NCBI GenBank assembly: GCA_002314465.1
Contig: DCGA01000139.1
Coordinates: 1 to 14,852, forward strand
DNA length: 14,852 bases
DNA from: a bacterium UBA1790
GTDB lineage: Bacteria; Bacteroidota; Bacteroidia; Bacteroidales; Muribaculaceae
Direction of reading: 5' to 3'
A model generated the notes under the pieces. It was not told the DNA's origin. It ran no database searches and saw nothing but the letters and a program-made list of their open reading frames with translations. Made by a program: the position numbers and the translations under genes. Shown here piece after piece: positions 8,750 through 14,852 of the stretch. Within the stretch, counting starts at the first letter, position 1; each line of letters starts with the position of its first letter.

Positions 8750-9343
8750 TTACATCATCTTGAGAGCTTTCTTGATAGCGTCTTCCACGCTAATGCCAGG
8801 TTCTTGCTTAAATAGCTTTTTCAGAGCCTTTTGCGACATTTGTTGGGTAAATCCAAGCATAACAAGTGCCGCCAAAGCTTCCTCAAATACTGCGCCCGAA
8901 GCCTGGCCTGTTTCTTCTATTAACGCATCACCTGCCACTTTTATTTTATCCTTGAGGTCAACAATTATTCTTTGGGCGGTTTTAGCGCCTACACCCTTTA
9001 CCGATTTAAGAACTGCAACATTACCCGAGCCGATATTAACCTCAAGTTCAGAAACCGGCATCGACGAGAGTATCATGCGTGCAGTATTTACGCCCACGCC
9101 GCTCACGCTTATGAGCAGCAGGAACAGTTCGCGCTCGCGCTTGTCGGCAAACCCATAGAGCAAATGAGCATCCTCGCGTATCGCCTCGTGAACATAGAGG
9201 CGTACAATCTCGTCCTTGGACAGTTTTGCCAAAGCGTCGTAGGTGTTGAGTGAGATGTTTATCATATAACCTAATCCGTGGTTGTCGACCACAATATAGG
9301 CAGGATTTAGTTCGGCGATTGAGCCTTTGATGTAATCTAACAT
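8750..9343 (-). CDS. ruvA: Holliday junction branch-migration protein RuvA
   Basis: RuvA binds four-way DNA junctions as a tetramer and loads the RuvB helicase for branch migration in recombinational repair. The 197-residue length fits the family. Residues 1-62 form the OB-fold domain, beginning MLDYIKGSIAELNPAYIVVD and including the family pattern YVHEAIREDAHLLYGF at 50-65. Two helix-hairpin-helix motifs follow: SVSGVGVNTARMI (79-91) and SVKGVGAKTAQRII (114-127). After a flexible linker (about 137-150), residues 151-197 form the small C-terminal domain III that contacts RuvB. The start at 9343 is 12 nt after the stop of the upstream subtilase, with only A/T-rich sequence between, so co-transcription is likely. 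ruvB is not in the window. The place of a DNA-repair gene between a secreted protease and a secretion channel appears to be positional rather than functional. Confidence 0.97.
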   Translation of the reverse strand: MLDYIKGSIAELNPAYIVVDNHGLGYMINISLNTYDALAKLSKDEIVRLYVHEAIREDAHLLYGFADKRERELFLLLISVSGVGVNTARMILSSMPVSELEVNIGSGNVAVLKSVKGVGAKTAQRIIVDLKDKIKVAGDALIEETGQASGAVFEEALAALVMLGFTQQMSQKALKKLFKQEPGISVEDAIKKALKMM

Positions 9344-9355
9344 ATATATAAGTAT

Positions 9356-11503
9356 TTAATGTTTCACAATAAGAGGTGCCGAGAAGCGGTCCTTACCAGT
9401 ATCGACACACACGATGTACATGCCGTCGGAAAGCATCCCGCTCAGTTCTATGCGGCTGTCGCTATCGATAGTGCGCTGGACAACCACCCTACCCTGCAAG
9501 TCGACAACGACCAAGCGTGCCTGAGATTCAAGACCCCAAACCGAAAAATCGCCATTGCAAGGATTAGCAGTGATGCGCAGGCGGGGGGCAGTAATACCCG
9601 TTACAATGGATTCTTGCAGCAACAGCTGCGCACCAGCCGCCGCGTCAAGCTTACCATAGCCCCACCGCGAAGGCTCAACGGCAGTGTAACCGTCTTGAAC
9701 CGATGTTTTACGGAGTATTTCGCGCACACGTTCGGGGGAGAGCGTTGGATCTATCTCAAGCCACAAAGCGATAGCCCCGGTAACAACAGGTGTGGACATA
9801 CTTGTACCATACTGCGAAGCATAGCAATAATCCACACCGTCGACAGTTACGCCTGGTGCACGCCATGCCGTAGCAAGACCGCTGGTGGTATCGTACCTTG
9901 ACGAAGAAGAAACAAGTGAGAAGCCCGGCGCAGTGACATCGGGGCGAGCAATACCGCGGATATCGGGGCCATAGCCCGAAAAATAAGCGAGGTCATTGAC
10001 CACCGAGCGAGAATTCACAAGGTTTGAACCATCGGCAAGCGGCATGAATTTGCGTGAGCAATATGCTCCCACCGAGATCGCCAAATCTCCAGTAGCCATA
10101 TCATTGATTGACATAGACTTGCTACCCACACGCATATAACTGTGGGAATAGCGGGTAAAGACAACGCCGCTACCACCCCACACGGTCATGCGGTCGGACT
10201 TATGCGACAAGAACTTTACACCTAAAGTAATGTCACTGTCTACGGGTTTGAAAGCAAACTCGGCAAGTGTGTGGTAGTTGCCATTGCAGCTCTCGATGCC
10301 GTTAGCCGCAGTAACAAAGCCTTCAACAAAGTATTTCTTAAACTCATCGCTTGATGAGAAATCAAAGGTTACGCTCTTCTCGTCCTCGGAGAGTTGAGGC
10401 ACCTCCCACGTGCAAAGCACATTGCCACTGCTCTTAGAAACTGCCGTGAAAGCAACCATATGTGCCTCGGGATTGCGCGACCATGCCGAGATATAACTTG
10501 AGAACTTGCCGTCGCGCACTCCGCTATATGGAGCAATGCAGGTGTAGATCGTGTCATTGTCATTCTTAAAGCGGTAGTCGATGACATGGGCTCGGCTCGC
10601 ATTGTTGGCAGCCGATACAACGCAAATGCGGCCCGGACCTGAAACCTCGTCAAAGAGGCGGCAAAGCATCGATGTACCATCGTGAGCTCCTTCGTCAGAG
10701 CCAAGACTCATGTTGATGACGCAGGGTTTGTTCTCGCGCTGAGCAACATCAAAGATATATTTGACCGAATTAGCCACATTAACATCGGTGAGTGCAGTAT
10801 CGGGCATTGCACATACCACAAGTTTGGTATCGGGCGCTACACCATGCCAACCGTTGGCGCGATAACTGCCCGCAGCAGTGCCTGTAGTGTGTGTGCCGTG
10901 AGACTGAGCGGCATTGTCGGTAGTAAGCGCTTGAATGAGCGACGGAGTGTCGTAATGGCTACCGGGCAAGGTATAGCCGTCGACAACAGGCGACACGCCA
11001 CTGTAGTCCGAAGGCAAATATGCAGCGATTACACGACTGCGCCCCTGCTCGTCGCACAGGTTGATGTGATTGAAATCAACGCCTGTATCAATTACTCCCA
11101 CAATCACGCCGCGGCCCGTGTAAGCCTGTTTGCCATAGATTCCCTCGTGAACCGCATCAACATTAGACATGATGCGTGCCGAGTCGTTGGTAACGGTAAC
11201 ACGCTGTGCAAGTGAAATGGTCTTGACACCTTGAAGCGACGCAATGCGTTCCAACGATGCCTGGCGGAAACAGACGGTGGCGGTGTTGCCAGTGATGCTG
11301 TTAATGGTTGCACCAGCCTCCTCAAGCGAGGATAACACGCTGGCATCGTCAACCCGTACAAAAGCCGACAACATAGCGTCAGAGGCAACACGGCGTGCGG
11401 TATTATTGCACGACAAAGCCATGCGCGAGCGTGCAGAGAGCACTTGCTGCGCCGACGCCATCAATGTGACGGCAAGTAGCAATATCGTAATTAACTGTTT
11501 CAA
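9356..11503 (-). CDS. Secreted S8 subtilisin-like serine protease with C-terminal T9SS sorting domain
   Basis: This 715-residue subtilase has a signal peptide (MKQLITILLLAVTLMASAQQ), an N-terminal region of about 100 residues that may be a propeptide, and a complete S8 catalytic set: Asp139 in GVIDTGVDFNH, His202 in SHGTHTTGTAAG, oxyanion Asn300 in SAANN, and Ser568 in GTSMSTP. About 268 residues separate Asn300 and Ser568, compared with 66 in subtilisin, so a large domain is inserted there. Residues about 641-715 match the T9SS type A sorting domain: RITANPCNGDFSV, then VVDLQGRVV, then GMYIVCV and a short basic end. It should therefore cross the inner membrane by Sec and leave through the T9SS channel, whose gene sprA is two genes downstream. 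The start codon is TTG at 11503, chosen because it alone preserves the full signal peptide; it overlaps the stop of the upstream gene as TTGA. The native substrate is unknown. Confidence 0.93.
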   Translation of the reverse strand: MKQLITILLLAVTLMASAQQVLSARSRMALSCNNTARRVASDAMLSAFVRVDDASVLSSLEEAGATINSITGNTATVCFRQASLERIASLQGVKTISLAQRVTVTNDSARIMSNVDAVHEGIYGKQAYTGRGVIVGVIDTGVDFNHINLCDEQGRSRVIAAYLPSDYSGVSPVVDGYTLPGSHYDTPSLIQALTTDNAAQSHGTHTTGTAAGSYRANGWHGVAPDTKLVVCAMPDTALTDVNVANSVKYIFDVAQRENKPCVINMSLGSDEGAHDGTSMLCRLFDEVSGPGRICVVSAANNASRAHVIDYRFKNDNDTIYTCIAPYSGVRDGKFSSYISAWSRNPEAHMVAFTAVSKSSGNVLCTWEVPQLSEDEKSVTFDFSSSDEFKKYFVEGFVTAANGIESCNGNYHTLAEFAFKPVDSDITLGVKFLSHKSDRMTVWGGSGVVFTRYSHSYMRVGSKSMSINDMATGDLAISVGAYCSRKFMPLADGSNLVNSRSVVNDLAYFSGYGPDIRGIARPDVTAPGFSLVSSSSRYDTTSGLATAWRAPGVTVDGVDYCYASQYGTSMSTPVVTGAIALWLEIDPTLSPERVREILRKTSVQDGYTAVEPSRWGYGKLDAAAGAQLLLQESIVTGITAPRLRITANPCNGDFSVWGLESQARLVVVDLQGRVVVQRTIDSDSRIELSGMLSDGMYIVCVDTGKDRFSAPLIVKH

Positions 11504-13503
11504 TTATTGAGAATTAGGTTGAGGACTTCGTTAACATCGGCAATATCGATTACCGAGTCATTGTTAACATCGGCGCGGCCGTCGTATTTGCTCGCCTCGT
11601 CGTGTCCCAAGATGATATTTACAAGGATATTTACATCGGCTATATCTACCTCACCGTCGCCGTTAACATCGCCGGGTAAAACCGAACAGTGCTCAAGGAG
11701 ATACCTTACACCCCCCAGCGCATCAATGATTCCGTTGTCACCGCGCTTGGGGTTACCGTCGGGGTTATGGTAAGCGGTTTCGACAATGGCATCCTTGATT
11801 TGCGACAAGGTTGCATTGGGACAAGCCTGAAGCCACAGCGCGATAATACCGCTCACACAGGGAGCAGACATTGATGTGCCGGACTTAACGTACCAATAAT
11901 GATACTTGCCATCGCTGTCGGCCTTTCGCTGTGAATAGGTGCTCTTGCTACCGTTATAACCGCTGATACTTGATACCACCGATACACCCGGGGCAAGCAC
12001 AAAGGGATGAACAGCGCCAGTGGGATCGGTGCCGTAACTTGAGAAAGAAGCAACATCGCCCACATCATATCCATTATAGCTTGTAGAATAGTTGGTCGGG
12101 TAACTATCGCGAGCAGCCGAAGCACCTACCGAGATGCAGTAATCGCCGGTTGCCATATCGCTGTATGAACCTTCGGGTGTTCCGCTGCTGTATCCGGCGA
12201 AGCCCATATTGGAGAAATATGCGTTTTCATCGGCATCCCACACATCCACTTCGGTACCTTCGTCGCCATGGACAGAGAACGCAAGATAGTAACCGCTCGC
12301 CGTAGGTGATGTGTTATGGCTTACCTCTATGCCATACTTGCCATTGCTGCGCAGACCCTGGCTTATAGTGATTTCACCCGAAAATGAAGACTTGAAATCG
12401 GGCAAAGAGCCAAGGTTGAGGATGCTATCGCAAGCGATAGGCCCTGTCGATGCCATTATCTTATTGTTATAACTATCGCACCATGCATAGGAAATGCTTA
12501 AGGGAGCAGCGGTTCGCGACCATATCTGGATATTGGACTTGTTAGACATGACTTTCATCACAGTCGACAGTGTTTTATCGGTCGAGGTAAACTGCTTGTG
12601 CATATATAATTTACTGTTACCCTCGTTGCCCGACGACAACACGAATATTGTGCCGTACTGCTCGTTGAGTTGCTTCATGTAGGACTGAAGGGGTCCCGTT
12701 CCGTCATGCGGACCGTCGTGGCTACCGAGGCTCATGTTTATCACACAGCGGCGGCCTATACTTGCTGCATAGTTGGCAATATACAAGACACCATAAACCA
12801 CATTGGTTATCGACAAATCGCTGCTGGGTATACCCACCATTACAAGTTCGGCATTGGGAGCCATACCACTGTATTTGCCCACTCTGGTACCACCTGCGAT
12901 ACCGCTTGTGTGACATGCGTGATTCATCGTCTTATCGTCGGTGGTAAGCGTCGCTATTTCTTCGGGAGTGGTATAATCCCTGCCCGGCAATGAGCATCCG
13001 TTTATACTCACACCGTCACCAGCCTCTACGGGATGATACACGCGGGTAATGCGTGAATTGCCATTAGCATCCTTAAATGCCATGTGCTGGTAATCATAGC
13101 CGCAATCGACCATACCCAATACCACACCATTGCCGTCGTAAGGCATGGGGAGGCCTGTACCAGAGAGCAACTCATTGACATGGGTATTGCTTCGAGACGA
13201 ATCGGTGTGCAGATATACCCTTCCGGGCAATTCTATGCTACTCACGCCACTGAGCACGGCAGCACGGACCAACTCATCGCGGCTGCCTGTAATTACAGCC
13301 ATATCGCCTACCCTTGCGTCAACCTTAACGCCGTTGCTCCTGAGTGTGGCAATGGCGGCATCATCGGCGGTAATGAACGCTTCGATCTTCTCGGCAGACT
13401 GGGCCTTTTTCACACGGCTGCGCATAGCGGGAGACAGCACAGGTTGTGCAACTGCAAAGATGCAGATGCATAAAGCTAAGGATAATGTATATAGTTTCTT
13501 CAT
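11500..13503 (-). CDS. Secreted S8 subtilisin-like serine protease with C-terminal dockerin repeats
   Basis: This protein has 667 residues from the ATG at 13503. An ATG at 13515 adds four residues, but it would lie almost on the predicted transcription start; MKKLYTLSLALCICIFAVAQ from 13503 is a classic signal peptide. The S8 residues are Asp133 (GMVDCGYDYQH), His195 (NHACHTSGIAGG), Asn293 (SSGNEG) and Ser544 (GTSMSAP), again with a large insertion between Asn and Ser. It is clearly a paralogue of the next gene: both share the layout of the N-terminal region, CVINMSLGS and the insertion. The end differs: residues about 611-667 hold two perfect dockerin calcium loops, GDVNGDGEVDIADVN and ADVNNDSVIDIADVN, and no T9SS sorting domain follows. 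Residues next to the catalytic Asp and His are cysteines (C134, C197) where threonine is usual. It is the first gene of the operon. How it is exported beyond the periplasm, if at all, is unclear. Confidence 0.92.
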   Translation of the reverse strand: MKKLYTLSLALCICIFAVAQPVLSPAMRSRVKKAQSAEKIEAFITADDAAIATLRSNGVKVDARVGDMAVITGSRDELVRAAVLSGVSSIELPGRVYLHTDSSRSNTHVNELLSGTGLPMPYDGNGVVLGMVDCGYDYQHMAFKDANGNSRITRVYHPVEAGDGVSINGCSLPGRDYTTPEEIATLTTDDKTMNHACHTSGIAGGTRVGKYSGMAPNAELVMVGIPSSDLSITNVVYGVLYIANYAASIGRRCVINMSLGSHDGPHDGTGPLQSYMKQLNEQYGTIFVLSSGNEGNSKLYMHKQFTSTDKTLSTVMKVMSNKSNIQIWSRTAAPLSISYAWCDSYNNKIMASTGPIACDSILNLGSLPDFKSSFSGEITISQGLRSNGKYGIEVSHNTSPTASGYYLAFSVHGDEGTEVDVWDADENAYFSNMGFAGYSSGTPEGSYSDMATGDYCISVGASAARDSYPTNYSTSYNGYDVGDVASFSSYGTDPTGAVHPFVLAPGVSVVSSISGYNGSKSTYSQRKADSDGKYHYWYVKSGTSMSAPCVSGIIALWLQACPNATLSQIKDAIVETAYHNPDGNPKRGDNGIIDALGGVRYLLEHCSVLPGDVNGDGEVDIADVNILVNIILGHDEASKYDGRADVNNDSVIDIADVNEVLNLILNN

Positions 13504-13523
13504 CGATAGTTGCATTTAAACTA

Positions 13524-13554
13524 CAAAGTTACAAAATAACAATGACATACACAA
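13524..13554 (-). promoter_or_regulatory. Promoter of the subtilase-ruvA-sprA-Nudix operon
   Basis: On the minus strand, TTG (13554-13552) is followed after 20 bp by TAACTTTG (13531-13524), an exact TAnnTTTG -7 element. Transcription should start near 13516-13519. This places the ATG at 13515 within a few bases of the transcript end and favours 13503 as the start of the first gene. An 8-bp palindrome ACACGTGT (13554-13561) abuts the -33 element and could be an operator, though it could equally be chance. Confidence 0.65.
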
Positions 13555-13604
13555 CACGTGTGCGCTAATGCGCGGGGAAGCGAAAACCAGCATAAGCCCG
13601 CAAA

Positions 13605-13643
13605 TAAAACAAAAAGTGGAACCGCGCTTATCCGGTTCCACTT
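13605..13643 (-). terminator. Strong intrinsic terminator after the PH-domain gene
   Basis: A perfect 11-bp inverted repeat, AAGTGGAACCG/CGGTTCCACTT (13614-13624 and 13633-13643) with an 8-nt loop, is followed on the minus strand by TTTTTGTTTTATTTG. It begins 21 nt after the PH-domain gene stop codon. It insulates that gene from the protease-sprA operon, whose promoter starts about 50 bp further on. Confidence 0.88.
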
Positions 13644-13664
13644 GATATGAGGGAGATTGTCATT

Positions 13665-14072
13665 TTACTTTTCGTCAAGATGAGCGATAGAGTTAATTTC
13701 GCGAATAAATTCATCCTGATGGCGAGGAGAGATGTACACCACCTTGTTCTTGTCGCCCCAGTAAATGGCAAGGCGGTTGAACGATGCTGCAGGCGAACTG
13801 AGCAGGCAGTTGCTCTCTTCCATGCGGTTTATCTTGGAAATGCGTATATCCTGATGCCAGAACAAGGTGTAAATCTGTAGTTTCTCGTCCTTAATCTTAT
13901 ACCTTATAGAAAACAACAGACCGTAAATGATGAGCAAACTTGCCAAGCAAATGATAAACGGCAAAAGTCCGTCACACAAGATGGCAAATACCATGGGCAA
14001 GGCAAATGCCAGTGTAACGAATGCCAGCAGTGATACACTTACACGACTGTAATAGGTCTTATAGCTTGTCAT
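13665..14072 (-). CDS. Small membrane protein with bacterial PH-like domain (bPH_6/PF06713 type)
   Basis: The 135-residue protein starts MTSYKTYYSR. The open frame extends upstream to 14186, but the promoter -7 element sits at 14109-14116 inside that extension, so the ATG at 14072 is preferred. Two hydrophobic segments (about 12-32 and 36-56) form a membrane hairpin joined by a short loop. The rest (57-128) matches the bacterial PH-like family: IRYKIKDEKLQIYTLFWHQDIRISKI, split here by reading YKIKDEKLQI then IRISKI, followed by the family hallmark SSPAASFNRLAIYWG (92-106) and ISPRHQDEFIREI (114-126). Members are usually annotated as PH-domain or YyaB-like proteins of unknown function; the PH-like fold would be cytoplasmic. 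It is a single-gene unit with its own promoter and terminator, divergent from the amidase gene. A link to either neighbour is not shown. Confidence 0.83.
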   Translation of the reverse strand: MTSYKTYYSRVSVSLLAFVTLAFALPMVFAILCDGLLPFIICLASLLIIYGLLFSIRYKIKDEKLQIYTLFWHQDIRISKINRMEESNCLLSSPAASFNRLAIYWGDKNKVVYISPRHQDEFIREINSIAHLDEK

Positions 14073-14108
14073 TTTCTTCCGAAAGGGTAATAGGTTAATA
14101 ATACATTG

Positions 14109-14140
14109 CAAAGATACTGTTTTTTTTACTTTCCTTCCAA
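14109..14140 (-). promoter_or_regulatory. Promoter of the PH-domain gene
   Basis: On the minus strand, TTG (14140-14138) precedes TATCTTTG (14116-14109), an exact TAnnTTTG, with 21 bp between. Predicted transcription start is near 14102, giving a leader of about 30 nt to the ATG at 14072. Confidence 0.55.
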
Positions 14141-14170
14141 TCTTTATTATAAAAAATGCAAGATAATTGT

Positions 14171-14178
14171 TAACTTTG
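14171..14178 (+). promoter_or_regulatory. Promoter -7 element of the amidase gene
   Basis: TAACTTTG matches the Bacteroidota -7 consensus and lies 38 bp before the ATG at 14217, giving a leader of about 30 nt. No good TTG/TTTG is found at the usual 19-21 bp upstream; the region there is only A/T-rich, so the -33 half is weak. The element is identical in sequence to the -7 box of the protease-sprA operon at 13531-13524. Confidence 0.45.
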
Positions 14179-14216
14179 TAGCACAAAAGACATATATTTA
14201 CCTCAAATACTTAGTT

Positions 14217-14852
14217 ATGACAAGATTTATCACCCTCATCATCGTGCTCATGAGCATTGTGGGAATGCAAGCCAAAGGACTCAACGGCAAGACTATTTAT
14301 CTCAACCCCGGTCACGGCGGATACACTACAGGCGACCGCCCCACCGCTACTATCAATCATGAATACATGGATACCATGAGTTTCTATGAGACTCGTTCCA
14401 ACCTGTGGAAAGCCCTTGAGACAGCCAAGCACCTGAAAAAAGACGGTGCCAACGTTATCATGAGCCGCACACGTTGCGGATATGTAACCAAGAGCCAGAT
14501 GGATAAAGGCATCCTTAATGAGAACCAGGAGAGCCATGCAATTCCCTCGGAACACAAGGTTGATACACGCTTCAACAAGGTTGAGACCGACGCCGACGAA
14601 AACGGCCAGCAGCAAATCGTGGGTCTGGAGCGCATTGCTTGCCAAGTCGACTCTATCAAGCCCGACTACTTCTTGTCGATGCACAGCAATGCACACAAGA
14701 ACGGCAGTACCGTGAACTATCTTGTTATGCTTTTCCGTGGTGAGACTCGAAAACCTTACTACGAAAAAAGCGACTCTATGGCTTTCGTGATGTGGCCTTA
14801 TGTATTTGACAATCCCCTATCGGTATGGAGCCACTATGCAGTTGACAAACCC
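14217..14852 (+). CDS. Secreted N-acetylmuramoyl-L-alanine amidase-type (Amidase_3) zinc hydrolase, C-terminus cut off
   Basis: The first 212 codons are present; the frame is open to the window edge. A signal peptide (MTRFITLIIVLMSIVGMQAK) is followed directly by an Amidase_3-like domain. The likely zinc ligands are His33 in IYLNPGHGG, Glu58 in FYETRSNLWKALETAKHL and His156 in YFLSMHSNAH. Enzymes of this fold cut the amide bond between muramic acid and the peptide in peptidoglycan. Spacing is wider than in classical amidases, with about 98 residues from Glu58 to His156 instead of roughly 55, and residues 90-137 look like an insertion rich in polar residues. DRPTATIN after the first motif and YLVMLFRG after the second histidine resemble, from memory, a Bacteroidota group of large multidomain proteins sometimes labelled xanthan lyase or golvesin-domain proteins. 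The final catalytic glutamate lies beyond the window. It is transcribed away from the PH-domain gene. Confidence 0.82.
   Translation, partial: MTRFITLIIVLMSIVGMQAKGLNGKTIYLNPGHGGYTTGDRPTATINHEYMDTMSFYETRSNLWKALETAKHLKKDGANVIMSRTRCGYVTKSQMDKGILNENQESHAIPSEHKVDTRFNKVETDADENGQQQIVGLERIACQVDSIKPDYFLSMHSNAHKNGSTVNYLVMLFRGETRKPYYEKSDSMAFVMWPYVFDNPLSVWSHYAVDKP

Noticed and set aside
11530..11672. Direct DNA repeat about 100 bp apart in the 3' end of the dockerin subtilase
   Set aside because: It is explained by the two homologous dockerin loops in the protein; it is not a separate mobile or regulatory repeat.
14073..14186. N-terminal extension of the PH-domain protein up to 14186
   Set aside because: The consensus -7 element TATCTTTG at 14116-14109 lies inside it, and the extension would add a lysine-rich hydrophobic lead with no counterpart in the family; ATG at 14072 fits better.
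14211..14696. Minus-strand open frame opposite the amidase gene
   Set aside because: The plus strand encodes clear Amidase_3 motifs over the same bases; the minus frame has none and is a shadow.

Overview
The window looks like chromosomal DNA from a member of the Bacteroidales, probably a gut Muribaculaceae/Prevotellaceae/Porphyromonadaceae-type organism; genus is not resolved from sequence alone. The evidence is: a full-length SprA (outer-membrane channel of the type IX secretion system, T9SS), a subtilase ending in a T9SS sorting domain, several promoters of the Bacteroidota type (TTG/TTTG, 19-21 bp, TAnnTTTG), and start codons preceded by A/T-rich stretches rather than Shine-Dalgarno sequences. 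No mobile element, CRISPR array, tRNA or rRNA was seen.

Layout. Bases 1-367 (minus) hold the N-terminal end of a secreted protein that runs off the left edge; it appears to be driven from a promoter at 624-654 through a long A/T-rich leader of about 250 nt. A terminator hairpin (691-731) closes the central block. That block, 757-13503, is entirely on the minus strand and reads, in transcription order: dockerin-bearing subtilase (11500-13503), T9SS-sorted subtilase (9356-11503), ruvA (8750-9343), sprA (1183-8670), Nudix hydrolase (757-1170). Spacings are a 4-nt overlap, 12, 79 and 12 nt, and a strong promoter lies at 13524-13554, so the five genes are plausibly one transcription unit. Right of it are a small membrane-anchored bacterial PH-domain protein (13665-14072, minus) with its own promoter and a very strong terminator, and, divergently, the first 212 codons of a secreted zinc amidase (14217-14852, plus) that runs off the right edge.

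How the genes fit together. SprA is the pore through which T9SS cargo leaves the periplasm. The gene two upstream encodes a subtilase with a C-terminal sorting domain of the T9SS type, so a channel and a probable client of that channel share an operon. The first gene encodes a paralogous subtilase in which the sorting domain is replaced by two calcium-binding dockerin repeats. RuvA (Holliday-junction binding) and the Nudix enzyme (nucleotide clean-up) are cytoplasmic housekeeping proteins with no evident functional link to secretion. Points most worth a second look are the paired proteases with different C-terminal tails, cysteines beside both catalytic Asp and His in one of them, a TTG start nested in the upstream stop codon, and competing RNA hairpins just before the sprA start.
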